Below are positions 7,156 to 17,099 of a stretch of 41,634 bases of DNA, piece by piece. The notes under the pieces are model-generated. The model was not told the origin of the DNA, made no database searches, and saw nothing but the letters and a program-made list of their open reading frames with translations. Within the stretch, counting starts at the first letter, position 1. Each line of letters begins with the position of its first letter. The position numbers and the translations under genes are program-made. This DNA is from Flavobacteriaceae bacterium (GTDB lineage: Bacteria > Bacteroidota > Bacteroidia > Flavobacteriales > Flavobacteriaceae): contig JAGXIE010000189.1 of the NCBI GenBank assembly GCA_024635765.1, forward strand, positions 1 through 41,634, read 5' to 3'.

Positions 7156-10059
7156 TTATTTATTCTGGATTACGAGATTCAAATTTTCTAAATAAAGTGT
7201 AAGGCTTTCAGATGAAGATAGATTAAGTCTTTTCCTAATCCTATATCTAGCAGTTTCAACACCTCTTGTAGAAATATTTAATATATGTGAAATTTCTTTA
7301 TTTGTAAGATTCATTTTTATTAGAGCGCATAGTCTCAATTCTCGCTGAGTAAATGAAGAATCAATATGCTTCAAATCCTTAAAAAAATTGGTATGAACCC
7401 TTTCAAAATTCACATCAAATATTTCCAAATATTTATCTCCTATTTTGTTCTGGTTCAATTTCTTGAAAATTTGAATAATTTTATTTTTAGATTCACTACT
7501 CTTAACAATTTCTTTTAGTTGTTTCAAATCATTACTCAATTCTAAATAAGCCTCTTTTCTTTTACTAAGCAAAAGGGTATAGTTAGCCAATTCTTTACTT
7601 TTATCAATCAGGTCCATTTCTAAATGGGTATTATCCTCTTTAATTTTTTGTTGTTCAAGCGACAATTTGAGTTGCTTTAGTTCCAGTTTGACCAATCTTT
7701 GATCCTTTAAGGTTTCCAATCTGGTTTTTCTCTTTTCTCCTTCTATTTTCTTTAAAATTATCCTGTACACAAAAACAACTATCGAAAAAATACCTAAAAC
7801 ATAAACAAGATAAGCTAAACGGGTTTGATACCACATTGGTAAAATAGTAAAGGCGTATGAGATTTCATCTCCATTGATGCCTGTATTGCTGTTGCTTTTT
7901 ACCCTAAAGGTGTAATCACCATAAGGCAATTTTGTGTATTCTTTAAAAGGAAGAGGGCTCCAAGAAGACCAGCTTAAATCTGATCCCTCAAGAAAATAAC
8001 TATACATTACTTGGGTATAAGGTGCCATTTTAGGAGCCGTAAATTCAAACCTCAATATATCTAAGTCATTTGGAAATTCAACACTTTCATCAGAATTAAT
8101 CAAGGCAAAATTTTTAACTTGATTTTTAATATAACTAATATTACTAAAAGTTGTTGAAGTTGAATTGTCACCATCATAGTTATTGATGTCATATAAAAAC
8201 ATCCCATTGTTGGTTCCAAAAAAAATATAATTATCATAGGGTTTAATGCATTCCAATCCCTTATTAAAACTTCCTTTAAGATTTAAAAATGGAAGGGTTA
8301 CAAGTTGCTTGGTCTCATCATCATTTAAAAAATAGCCTGCTTCGTCGTCTTGAACAAACCATGTTTTTTCTTTGGTAAATAATAATTTTCTAGTATTTTT
8401 TGTAGGATCTAAAATCTTATTTAAAGTATCATCTGGAATAAATGTTTTTGAATCTTTGTCAAAAACATAAATGCCATTGTTAGTTGTAAAAACAATACGC
8501 CCATTATAATTTACAACATTGATATTAAAAGGCGATTTAAAACCATTGTTTGTTGTAAAATGCTCTACAGATTCAACACGTGTATAGTCAGAATTAATAA
8601 GAACCTTATAAACTCCTTTATATCCATGGCAAATCCAATACATATTAGGCTCTTCTGCTGCCATAATATCTCTTGTCGATTCGTCAAAACCATCAATTTT
8701 ATGTTTTAACACCCAATTTGTCTTCTCTTTTGCCAGTAAAAACAACCCATTATAGCTTGAGGCCAAAAATAAATTCTGTTTGTCTTTTATTGGGGTAATT
8801 TTCCAAAAACCTGTTCTATTGTTATCAACAGGTTTCGATTTATTATTGTCCAAAACAAATAACCCACCATTATGGCCCACTATAATATCACTATCTACTT
8901 TATTCAATGACCAAGCCTGACCTGGCAAGTCTTCGATCAAGTTAATTTTAAAAATAGAATTATCAAACCCATTTAAGTAATATACACCTTCATTGGTTGC
9001 CAGATAGATGGTTTTGTTTTCAATCAATATATCATAAACCGAGGCATTATCAAAAAGATTGGAATAATGTGAATTGAAGTTTAAACATGAAACACCATTG
9101 TTGTGCAAAACCCAAATGTTATTCGATTTTAATTTATAAAAATTATGAATTGCTGTATTCTTTACCTTTGAAAATGAAATATTGCGTCTATGTGCGCTTC
9201 CATCTTTCCTTAATTCAATAATTTTGGAGCTTAAGGTTCCTAAAAGAAATGTAGAGTCATTTTTCTGAATCCCGCAATTTATTGGATCTATGTGGCCTTT
9301 TTCAAAAAGTTTTATTTTCTTAATAATCTCTTTTGTTATTAAGTTTGCTAAATAGATATTTCCTTCTTTGGTCACCAAAAACACTTCTTGGTCATTTACT
9401 TTAAAAACTGCGGAAATAACACCATTTTCATAACTATCTGGAGTAAAGACCAATGACATTCTGTTTGCATCTTTATTCAACAAGTAAACACCAGTGTTAG
9501 CATCTTGAATGATCAAATTGTCGCCGATTTCCTTTGAATAAAGAAATGCTTGATTTGCTTTAAAATGGGTAACAGATTTCCCAACTATTACCAACAACTC
9601 TCTAAACGACCTATATACTACTTTGCCATTAAAAGAATGTATTTGCCAAAAATTCTCGAGATTAATGTCTTCTAAATGAAGTTCATTCACAAGAGAGACA
9701 TAATTATAATCTCCATAGGAATCCTTTTTCAATACGCCCAATTCATTATATCCTCCAACCCAAATAGTCCCATTATCATCTACCATTAAACTTCTTACAG
9801 ACGAGTTATTGGGAAGTAATATCTTCTTCCAGTATTCCCCATCAAAAACGATTATTCCTTCGTTATTTCCAAAAATCAATAATCCATCTTTGTCCTCACA
9901 CATAGCCCAAAACTGAGAATCAGATTTAAAATCATTTTTATCATAGCTTATAGTCTCAGTAACGGAAGATTTTATCATTTGTAAAAAAGAAGAATCTATT
10001 TGTCCTTGCATATAAGAACATGAAAAGAACAATACAATATAACACCAACTATTAGCCAT
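7156..10059 (-). CDS. SusR-like membrane sensor-regulator (propeller, Y_Y_Y, LuxR-type HTH)
   Basis: A 967-residue single-chain regulator. A short hydrophobic N-terminus (about 1-18) exports residues 20-670, which form beta-propeller-like repeats (for example WVGGYNELGVL, YFGTNNGMFLYD-type blades). A Y_Y_Y domain (about 675-742, with SWSSWSPLPF and YGDYTFRV) precedes one membrane helix (about 748-770). A long charged coiled coil (about 775-870) leads to a C-terminal LuxR/GerE-type HTH (about 900-955, FTQRELRL, NLTNKEISHILNIS, GVETARYRIRKRL). There is no histidine kinase or receiver, so it is a SusR-type one-protein sensor rather than a hybrid two-component system. It diverges from the T9SS repeat-protein gene at 10275 and probably senses an oligosaccharide released by PUL A. 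Confidence 0.88.
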   Translation of the reverse strand: MANSWCYIVLFFSCSYMQGQIDSSFLQMIKSSVTETISYDKNDFKSDSQFWAMCEDKDGLLIFGNNEGIIVFDGEYWKKILLPNNSSVRSLMVDDNGTIWVGGYNELGVLKKDSYGDYNYVSLVNELHLEDINLENFWQIHSFNGKVVYRSFRELLVIVGKSVTHFKANQAFLYSKEIGDNLIIQDANTGVYLLNKDANRMSLVFTPDSYENGVISAVFKVNDQEVFLVTKEGNIYLANLITKEIIKKIKLFEKGHIDPINCGIQKNDSTFLLGTLSSKIIELRKDGSAHRRNISFSKVKNTAIHNFYKLKSNNIWVLHNNGVSCLNFNSHYSNLFDNASVYDILIENKTIYLATNEGVYYLNGFDNSIFKINLIEDLPGQAWSLNKVDSDIIVGHNGGLFVLDNNKSKPVDNNRTGFWKITPIKDKQNLFLASSYNGLFLLAKEKTNWVLKHKIDGFDESTRDIMAAEEPNMYWICHGYKGVYKVLINSDYTRVESVEHFTTNNGFKSPFNINVVNYNGRIVFTTNNGIYVFDKDSKTFIPDDTLNKILDPTKNTRKLLFTKEKTWFVQDDEAGYFLNDDETKQLVTLPFLNLKGSFNKGLECIKPYDNYIFFGTNNGMFLYDINNYDGDNSTSTTFSNISYIKNQVKNFALINSDESVEFPNDLDILRFEFTAPKMAPYTQVMYSYFLEGSDLSWSSWSPLPFKEYTKLPYGDYTFRVKSNSNTGINGDEISYAFTILPMWYQTRLAYLVYVLGIFSIVVFVYRIILKKIEGEKRKTRLETLKDQRLVKLELKQLKLSLEQQKIKEDNTHLEMDLIDKSKELANYTLLLSKRKEAYLELSNDLKQLKEIVKSSESKNKIIQIFKKLNQNKIGDKYLEIFDVNFERVHTNFFKDLKHIDSSFTQRELRLCALIKMNLTNKEISHILNISTRGVETARYRIRKRLNLSSSESLTLYLENLNLVIQNK

Positions 10060-10181
10060 AGAATGAAATTTTTATATAAAAATAACATTTAAAGATAATG
10101 AATTTTTTTAAACATAAAACACTATTTATTAGGCAATAAGAATAAAAAAAGTGTTATTGACGTAATAAATTTAACTCAAAC

Positions 10182-10199
10182 GATGTATATAAGATGTAT
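10182..10199 (+). promoter_or_regulatory. GATGTAT direct repeat, one helical turn apart
   Basis: GATGTAT occurs at 10182-10188 and again at 10193-10199, 11 bp apart, in the 215-bp gap between the divergent regulator and the repeat-protein gene. The word resembles GATGTGT, the start of the 16-nt sequence shared by both susC upstream regions. It is a candidate binding site for the regulator, unproven. Confidence 0.3.
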
Positions 10200-10274
10200 G
10201 CAATAAATATGAGCTTAAATTACTAAATTCTAAATTTACCCTATTCTTTATTAACAATAATCTAATTAAATATT

Positions 10275-12044
10275 ATGAAAACAAAATTACACTTATTACT
10301 AATTGCTATATTCTTTGGATTTAGCTTGAATGCACAAACAGTCTCCATCACAGGTTCTGGAACGGGTGGTTGGGTTCAGCCCGGTAAAGTAACGCTAACA
10401 GATTTAGGCGGTGGTCTTTACGCTAAATCAGGAGTAGAAATATTAGGTTCTGGAGGAGCTAGTTCTGCTATAAAATTTTCAGAAGATGGTGCTTGGGGTA
10501 CAACGGGTGGTTATGATCCAGGAATCTCAGTTGGTTGGCCCAATGGAACTGTAATCCTTAATGGAGGTACTGATATTCCAGCGGTACCAGGTTTTTGGGA
10601 TGTAACTTATAATAGTACAACTAAAGAATATACATTTGTTGCAGGTGTAGATCCTAATCGTAAAATTAACTTTTCAGGCGCAGGATTGTCGGCCGATGTT
10701 AGCTTAAGCACTACTAACAATCAAGATTATTCAAAAGAAAGTGTGACATTTGCAACAGGAGGAGATGGAATGTTTGTAGAAATTGCTAGCCCTATTAATC
10801 CAACACCAACAGCTAATTGGTCAAGCGTAGATTTCCCTTCTGGGACAGGTACACAAGGAGGCACTCTTATTCCTGTAGCTCCAGGAACTTATTATATGTT
10901 TTTTGATGCGAATACAGGTGCTTATGATTTTGTCGACACTATAGTTAGTATAATTGGAGGTTTTGCACCTAGTAATTGGGGTACTGATATTGACATGGCT
11001 ACTACAGATAATATTACTTATACGCTTTCTGGATATACTTTTGCTGCTGGTGGAGAGTTAAAATTTAGAGACAATCACAGTTGGAATTATAATTATGGTT
11101 CTGTAACAGGGGCTGAATTTCCTACAGGTACAGGAGTTTTTAATTCATCAAAGAATATAACGTTTACTGCGGGTACTTATAACATTACTTTTAATAGAAC
11201 TACATTGGCATATAGCTTTGTGAGTCTTAATGCTGCAGTTGATTATGTAGGCAGTACATCGACACCAGCTACTAAATCCTTAGGTACTGCTGATGGAATA
11301 AATTATACAGGACAGGAATTAACATTTTCTGCAGCCGGTGGCGGAGATTTTAATGAAGTTGCCAGTGCTCTAAACCCAGGGCCTACTTTTTTTACTTGGC
11401 CAGCAGTAACCTCTCCAGCCGCAGGATTTTGGAATGTAACTTTAAATAAAGACACAGGTGTTAATAGTTTTAGTCCAACTGTAGTTGGTATAATTGGCGA
11501 TTTTGCTCCAAGCAACTGGGGTTCTGATGTCGATTTCACATCTACTGATGGAGTTAATTACACTTTAGATGGTGTGGTTATTACAAAAGCTAGAGCAGGT
11601 TTTAAATTTAGAGATAATCACGGTTGGACGATTCAATTTGGTCATGCAGTGGCTATTGGTGCTGGATTATTTAGTCCTATGTCAGGAACTTTAACAGACA
11701 CAGATACTAAAGATATGTTTTTAGCTGCAGGGACATATAACTTTACCTTTAACAGAGTTACATTTGCATATACAATTACAGATGCTAGTTTAGGAGTAAA
11801 TGAATTTGATTCAAATAAGTTTACAGTATATCCAAATCCAACACAGAATACATGGAATTTTATTTCATCAAATAGCGAAATATCTTCTTTAAGTATTGTA
11901 GATATGTTAGGTAAAACTGTAATGAGCCTAAAAGCTTTATCTAGAGAGGTTTCAGTTGACGCTTCTTCTTTATCAAAAGGGATGTATTTCGCAAAAGTTA
12001 GTTCAGGTGAATCAGTTCAAACTTTTAAACTTCTTAAAAACTAA
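10275..12044 (+). CDS. T9SS-secreted protein with five SusE/F-like repeats
   Basis: The 589-residue protein has a signal peptide (1-20, ending NAQ). Five beta-rich repeats of about 90-100 residues begin near 21, 128, 222, 318 and 402. A type IX secretion C-terminal domain covers about 505-589 (FTVYPNPTQNTW, GMYFAKVSS, QTFKLLKN). Repeats 3 and 5 are close copies (IIGGFAPSNWG and IIGDFAPSNWG; FRDNHSW and FRDNHGW). Repeats 2 and 4 are a second type with EIASPINPTP or EVASALNPGP. The IIGDFAPSNW-type block resembles the SusE/SusF starch-binding fold, so a cell-surface or released glycan-binding role is likely; no catalytic residues are recognised. It is transcribed away from the regulator and ends in a strong terminator, separating it from susC. 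Confidence 0.75.
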   Translation: MKTKLHLLLIAIFFGFSLNAQTVSITGSGTGGWVQPGKVTLTDLGGGLYAKSGVEILGSGGASSAIKFSEDGAWGTTGGYDPGISVGWPNGTVILNGGTDIPAVPGFWDVTYNSTTKEYTFVAGVDPNRKINFSGAGLSADVSLSTTNNQDYSKESVTFATGGDGMFVEIASPINPTPTANWSSVDFPSGTGTQGGTLIPVAPGTYYMFFDANTGAYDFVDTIVSIIGGFAPSNWGTDIDMATTDNITYTLSGYTFAAGGELKFRDNHSWNYNYGSVTGAEFPTGTGVFNSSKNITFTAGTYNITFNRTTLAYSFVSLNAAVDYVGSTSTPATKSLGTADGINYTGQELTFSAAGGGDFNEVASALNPGPTFFTWPAVTSPAAGFWNVTLNKDTGVNSFSPTVVGIIGDFAPSNWGSDVDFTSTDGVNYTLDGVVITKARAGFKFRDNHGWTIQFGHAVAIGAGLFSPMSGTLTDTDTKDMFLAAGTYNFTFNRVTFAYTITDASLGVNEFDSNKFTVYPNPTQNTWNFISSNSEISSLSIVDMLGKTVMSLKALSREVSVDASSLSKGMYFAKVSSGESVQTFKLLKN

Positions 12045-12063
12045 AAATAATTTTTAAACTTAA

Positions 12064-12099
12064 ATCCCTTTCAACTTAGTAGTTGAAAGGGATATTTTT
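12064..12099 (+). terminator. Intrinsic terminator after the T9SS repeat protein
   Basis: A 13-bp perfect stem (12064-12076 with 12081-12093; arms ATCCCTTTCAACT and AGTTGAAAGGGAT) closes a TAGT loop and is followed by ATTTTT. It lies 20 bp after the stop at 12044. The rest of the 370-bp gap to susC is AT-rich leader; besides this hairpin it holds the shared 16-mer at 12319. Confidence 0.85.
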
Positions 12100-12318
12100 G
12101 CATTTAAATTTATGGTACAAAAATTATAGTTTTTATGAAAAAAACAGTAAAATAAAATTGATAAATCAATGAGAAACACTCTTACTTTTCGAATTTTGCT
12201 AATTGTAGTGTGTGTTTATTTTACTGAATTAATGTATGGATGCTAAAATATTTTGTGAAATTTCAAAAAATAAGTTAATTAAAAAAATATTTTTTGATTT
12301 CGGTTATAAATATGTTCT

Positions 12319-12334
12319 GATGTGTTTTTATAAT
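12319..12334 (+). promoter_or_regulatory. 16-nt sequence shared by both susC upstream regions (copy 1)
   Basis: GATGTGTTTTTATAAT, ending 80 bp before the susC start at 12415. The identical 16-mer stands at 27051-27066 before the second susC. The flanks do not match, so this is a short conserved word, not a long duplication. A promoter element or regulator site is the likeliest role. Confidence 0.5.
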
Positions 12335-12414
12335 AAAAAAAAACAATAAATTCTCGTAAACCTGTAAAAACACCCCTAATTATTGTATTACTAATTAATC
12401 AAAAAAATTAAAAA

Positions 12415-15400
12415 ATGAAATTTACAAAATTGCTTATTTTTTGTTTTTTATCTACTCTAATTTCAGTTTATGGACAGGCACAAGATGTGAATGTAACTGG
12501 AAAAATTTTGGATGAAGACGATCTCCCTATTCCAGGGGTTACAATTTTAATTAAAGGAACTGCTAAAGGTACGACTTCGGATTTTGATGGAAATTATCAA
12601 ATTGTTGCCTCGTCAAACGGTACTTTAGTATATAGCTATATTGGCTATGCTACAATTGAGGAACCTGTTAATGGAAGAACTCGAATTGATGTCAAACTTA
12701 ATCCTGAAGTGCAAAACATGGATGAGGTTGTGGTTGTAGGATATGGCACTCAAAAGAAAAGTGTGGTTACCGGAGCTATTTCTAGTATAAAATCAAAAGA
12801 CCTTGAAAATGTTCCTAACGGGCGTATCGAACAAGCTTTGCAAGGTAGAGTTTCGGGCTTGACTGTTGCGGCAAATGCTGGACAACCAGGTTCGTCTTCT
12901 ACAATAAGAATTAGAGGTATAACTACTTTTTCTGAAGGAGGTAACGATCCACTTTGGGTTGTTGATGGCGTTGTAGTTGACAATGGTGGCATTGGATACC
13001 TGAATCAATCGGATATAGAGTCGATTGAAGTACTTAAAGACGCTGCTTCATTGGCAATTTATGGCTCTAGATCTGCTGGTGGAGTTATCTTGGTAACGAC
13101 CAAAAAAGGGAAATCTGGAAAAATAAGTGTTAATTATACTGGATTTACGGGAGTGTCAAGTCCAGAGAGAACACTAAAATTATTAAATGCAACCCAATAT
13201 GGTTCGTTACAGAATGAACAATCTGTTAATGGTGGAGGGGATATTCTTTATCCTAATCTAGCTGAATTGGGGAAAGGTACCGATTGGCAGAAAGCTATTT
13301 TCAGCAATAATGCCACACGTTATTCGCACGAAATAAATTTTAGCGGTGGTAATGATGTTTCTACTTTTTATATATCTTTTGGGGTTCAAGACCAACAAGG
13401 TATTGTAACTCCTGAAATTTCAAATTTTAATAAAAAGAATATTCGTATTAACTCGACACATAAACTTTCCAAATATTTTTCACTTGGGGAAACAATAGGA
13501 TATTCTCATACAAAAACACAAGGTATTGGAAATACCAATGCTGAGCAAGGAGGTCCTTTGAGTTCTGCTATACATTTGGATCCCATTACGCCATTAGTTG
13601 AAACAGATCCTGTTAAATTAAATAACGTGCCTTATGTAGGGAGGACAGATCTTATGAAAGATGAAAATGGCAATCCCTACGGTCTTTCTAGTGTAGTACA
13701 AAATAATATGACCAATCCATTGGCTTATGTTAAAACAAGACTAGGAAACTATGGTTGGTCTGATGACTTTGTTGGGAATATGTATCTTGAAATTACTCCT
13801 ATGGAAGGATTAAAAATAAGATCCACTTTTGGAGCAAAATTAGCGTATTGGGGGGCTGAAAATTTTACACCAGAGTTCTACCTTAATTCAAATACTATTT
13901 CTACTGCAAACAGCATTAACAGAAATACTAATAAAGCATTTGGCTGGAATAATGAGAACATTGTTTCTTATACCCGACAAATTAAGGATCATAATTTTAC
14001 CTTGTTAGTTGGTCAAGGAACTTATGTAGATAATATTTCTAGTGGTACAAATGTTACTTATTCAGGTTTGCCTACATCTGATTATAGACAAGCATCATTC
14101 AATTTTAGTACTTTACCTGAAAATATTACGGCATCAGCATATACTGGAGATGAACACAAGCTAACTTCTTTATTTTCAAGATTAAACTACGATTATAAGG
14201 AAAAATATTTGCTAACAGGCGTTGTTCGACGTGATGGTTCTTCAAGATTTGGACCAAATAATAAATATGGGGTTTTTCCTTCTGTTTCTGCAGGGTGGGT
14301 AGTTACAAAAGAAGGATTTTGGAAAGATAATGATGTTATCAACACTTTGAAAATAAGAGGTGGTTATGGTATAACGGGTAATGATGCTATAAGAAATTTC
14401 GGTTTTCAAGCTCTTATAGGTGGAGGTAGAAATTATCCTTTTGGTCCAGACGGTACTATTCTGGTTGGGAATAGTCCTAATGCTCCTTCTAATCCCGACT
14501 TAAAATGGGAAGAAACCATTCAAACTGATATAGGTTTAGATGTAAGGTTGTTTAACAATAGCGTAAATATGACTGTGGATGTTTACAAGAAAAAAACAAC
14601 TGGTATTTTACAGGAAGTTGACATCCCTAGTTTTATTGGAGCTTCGGCCAGACCTGTAGGTAACGTAGCCGATATGGAAAATAGAGGACTTGAACTGGAG
14701 TTGGGTTACAATAAAAAATTTGGAGAGTTTAATTTTAAAGTTAGTGGAAACGCTTCTTACGTGGAAAATGAGGTTACTTATTTAGGAAATGGGAAAACTT
14801 TTATTTCTTCTGGGCCTAGTTTTCAAACTATTGGACCTTTAACCAGATCAGAAGTAGGGCAATCTAGAAATTCATTTTATGGTTTTAAAACAGCTGGAAT
14901 TTTTCAAAATCAGGCTGAAATAGATGCTTATACAAATACTGCGGGAGGATTAATTCAACCTATTGCCAAGCCAGGGGATTTCCGTTGGGTAGATACAAAT
15001 GGTGATGGGACAATTACTGATGCTGATAAACAATATTTAGGGCTTACACTTCCAAAATACACCTTTGGTTTTAATTTGAATATAGATTATAAAAGATTTG
15101 ATTTGGGTATATTTATGCAAGGTGCTGCTGGTAATAAAATTTTTCAAGGGTTAAGGAGAATCGATATTGGTACAGGAGCTAATTTTCAAACTGCAGCATT
15201 AGGTCGTTGGACAGGTGAAGGAACTTCAGACACTTATCCTCGCCTTACAACTAATGATGACAACTTGAATTTTTCTAGGGTTTCTGATTATTATCTTGAA
15301 AAAGGAGATTATTTACGATTTAAGTTACTTACACTTGGATATTCCTTGCCAGCCAAAGCTATTAGCTCTATAGGAGCCAATAAATTGAGAGTTTATCTAA

Positions 15401-15534
15401 CCGGAGAAAATTTGATAACCTTTACAAAATATTCGGGATATGATCCAGAAATTGGAGGGAGTACAATGGGGATAGACAGAGGCTATTATCCTCAAGCACG
15501 TACCTTTATGTTTGGTGCTAATTTGCAATTTTAA
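12415..15534 (+). CDS. susC: SusC-like TonB-dependent outer-membrane transporter (PUL A)
   Basis: A 1039-residue outer-membrane barrel that imports oligosaccharides with its SusD lid, energised by TonB. The signal peptide covers 1-22. A carboxypeptidase-regulatory-like domain (about 25-105; VTGKILDEDDLPIPGVTI, GTTSDFDGNYQI) precedes the SusC-type TonB box (MDEVVVVGYGTQKKS, about 102-116). The plug follows to about 230 (IRIRGITT, VVDGVVVDNGG, SIEVLKDAASLAIYGSRSAG), then a 22-strand-type barrel ending in the terminal Phe of GANLQF. It is the first gene of a run with susD (12-bp gap) and two PKD lipoproteins. A strong terminator upstream means it has its own promoter, probably near the shared 16-mer. 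Confidence 0.96.
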   Translation: MKFTKLLIFCFLSTLISVYGQAQDVNVTGKILDEDDLPIPGVTILIKGTAKGTTSDFDGNYQIVASSNGTLVYSYIGYATIEEPVNGRTRIDVKLNPEVQNMDEVVVVGYGTQKKSVVTGAISSIKSKDLENVPNGRIEQALQGRVSGLTVAANAGQPGSSSTIRIRGITTFSEGGNDPLWVVDGVVVDNGGIGYLNQSDIESIEVLKDAASLAIYGSRSAGGVILVTTKKGKSGKISVNYTGFTGVSSPERTLKLLNATQYGSLQNEQSVNGGGDILYPNLAELGKGTDWQKAIFSNNATRYSHEINFSGGNDVSTFYISFGVQDQQGIVTPEISNFNKKNIRINSTHKLSKYFSLGETIGYSHTKTQGIGNTNAEQGGPLSSAIHLDPITPLVETDPVKLNNVPYVGRTDLMKDENGNPYGLSSVVQNNMTNPLAYVKTRLGNYGWSDDFVGNMYLEITPMEGLKIRSTFGAKLAYWGAENFTPEFYLNSNTISTANSINRNTNKAFGWNNENIVSYTRQIKDHNFTLLVGQGTYVDNISSGTNVTYSGLPTSDYRQASFNFSTLPENITASAYTGDEHKLTSLFSRLNYDYKEKYLLTGVVRRDGSSRFGPNNKYGVFPSVSAGWVVTKEGFWKDNDVINTLKIRGGYGITGNDAIRNFGFQALIGGGRNYPFGPDGTILVGNSPNAPSNPDLKWEETIQTDIGLDVRLFNNSVNMTVDVYKKKTTGILQEVDIPSFIGASARPVGNVADMENRGLELELGYNKKFGEFNFKVSGNASYVENEVTYLGNGKTFISSGPSFQTIGPLTRSEVGQSRNSFYGFKTAGIFQNQAEIDAYTNTAGGLIQPIAKPGDFRWVDTNGDGTITDADKQYLGLTLPKYTFGFNLNIDYKRFDLGIFMQGAAGNKIFQGLRRIDIGTGANFQTAALGRWTGEGTSDTYPRLTTNDDNLNFSRVSDYYLEKGDYLRFKLLTLGYSLPAKAISSIGANKLRVYLTGENLITFTKYSGYDPEIGGSTMGIDRGYYPQARTFMFGANLQF

Positions 15535-15546
15535 AAATATATAAAT

Positions 15547-17082
15547 ATGAAAACAAAAAATAGTATAAGTTTATTCATTACAGGAGTAATGATGATTTTG
15601 TTGGCGTCATGTAGCAAAGATTTTTTAGAAGTAGAATCCAAAGGAACCAATCTTGAAGGGGCTTTTTATAAAAATGAAAGTGATGCTACTTCAGCTCTTA
15701 TCGCCGTATATGATATAATGAATTTGAATTCTAGCTCCTTTGCGAACATAATAACTTTTATGAATGCAGGATCAGACGATAATTTTGGAGGAGGAGGACC
15801 TGGTGAGGGGAGTAATACCATTGCTCAATTCTCAAGTTTTAATGTAAATCCTATAAATATGAATGATGCAGGTGCATCAGGTCTTTGGGGTAATCATTTT
15901 CAAGGTATTTTTAGAGCCAATACTTTATTACAAAAGTTGCCAGAAATTCCTATGGATGAAAATTTGAAAACACGATATGCAGCAGAGTGTAAAGCAATGC
16001 GAGCCTATTATAATTTTAATTTGGTAAGAATGTTTGGTAATATTCCTCTTTTGACTATTACAATTACTCCTGCAGAGGCTCTTACTTATCCTCAATCTCC
16101 ACCAGAAGAAGTTTATGCGCAAATTGAGTTAGATTTGATTGATGCTATTGATGGATTGCCATCTACCATTAACATTGCAGATGGAGGTCGTTGGACAAAA
16201 GGTGCTGCCCAAGCGATGCTTGGAAAAGTATATCTCTATGAAAAAAAGAATGCAGCAGCAGCAGAACAAATAGCTATAGTAAACGGGTCGAACTCAGGAA
16301 TTAATTTTTCAAGTCCTTATGGTTATAAGTTGTTGACCAACTTTAGTGATCTTTGGGTTCATACAAATAAATTTAATTCAGAAACAATTCTTTCAGATAG
16401 TCACAGTAGCGCGGGTAATGCTACTTGGGGCGGAGTTAGCTGGGGAACCGAAGGAAATATTCTAAATGTTATGACAGGCATTAGAGGTTACACTAGATCA
16501 GCCAATTCTACAGCACCAGATTATTATTCAGGTGGTTGGGGATATAATACTGTTACCCAAGATTTATATGATGTATTAAATGGAGATCCCCGTTTTGATG
16601 CCACAATTATAGATGCGAAAGCATTGATAGCCTCTGGTCAAATAGAGGGTTATACGGTTGGTAATCAAGATACAGGTTATTTTATGGCCAAGTTTGCTCC
16701 GAAAAATTCCGATGTTACACCAGTAGCAGCAGCTGCACAAGAATTAAATTTTATTCAAAACACCTATATCATCAGGTTAGCAGATACCTATCTTATGGAA
16801 GCAGAAGCTTTAGGCGGTTCAGGAGCCAGAGCACAGGCATTATTGGATGCCGTTAGGGCAAGAGTAGGATTGCCATCAGTTCCCGTATCATTAGATGCTA
16901 TTGCACTAGAGCGTAGAAAAGAATTGGCTTGCGAAGGACACCGTTTCTTTGATCTTGTAAGAACGGGAAAAGCCGCCACAGTTTTAGCAAGCAGAGGATT
17001 TGTTGCCGGCAAAAATGAGATTTTACCAATACCATTTAGAGATTTAGAAAATTCGGTGCTAAAACAAAATCCTGGGTATTAA
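15547..17082 (+). CDS. susD: SusD-like surface glycan-binding lipoprotein (PUL A)
   Basis: A 511-residue SusD/RagB-family lipoprotein forming the mobile lid over the SusC barrel. The lipobox LLASC places the lipidated Cys at residue 22, followed by SKDFLEVESKG, the usual SusD start. TPR-like helices are seen in the N-terminal half (CKAMRAYYNFNLVRMFGNIPL). The C-terminal SusD motifs are present: YIIRLADTYLMEAEAL, ALLDAVRARVGLP, and ALERRKELACEGHRFFDLVRTG followed by LPIPFRDLENS. Length is typical. The gene follows susC by 12 bp and precedes the first PKD protein by 17 bp, so translation is probably coupled within one operon. Confidence 0.95.
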   Translation: MKTKNSISLFITGVMMILLASCSKDFLEVESKGTNLEGAFYKNESDATSALIAVYDIMNLNSSSFANIITFMNAGSDDNFGGGGPGEGSNTIAQFSSFNVNPINMNDAGASGLWGNHFQGIFRANTLLQKLPEIPMDENLKTRYAAECKAMRAYYNFNLVRMFGNIPLLTITITPAEALTYPQSPPEEVYAQIELDLIDAIDGLPSTINIADGGRWTKGAAQAMLGKVYLYEKKNAAAAEQIAIVNGSNSGINFSSPYGYKLLTNFSDLWVHTNKFNSETILSDSHSSAGNATWGGVSWGTEGNILNVMTGIRGYTRSANSTAPDYYSGGWGYNTVTQDLYDVLNGDPRFDATIIDAKALIASGQIEGYTVGNQDTGYFMAKFAPKNSDVTPVAAAAQELNFIQNTYIIRLADTYLMEAEALGGSGARAQALLDAVRARVGLPSVPVSLDAIALERRKELACEGHRFFDLVRTGKAATVLASRGFVAGKNEILPIPFRDLENSVLKQNPGY

Positions 17083-17099
17083 TAATTACAATTTAAAAA

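Noticed and set aside
7156-10059. Hybrid two-component system (HTCS) for the large sensor proteins
   Set aside because: After the membrane helix there is only a coiled coil and LuxR-type HTH; no HisKA, HATPase or receiver domain is present.
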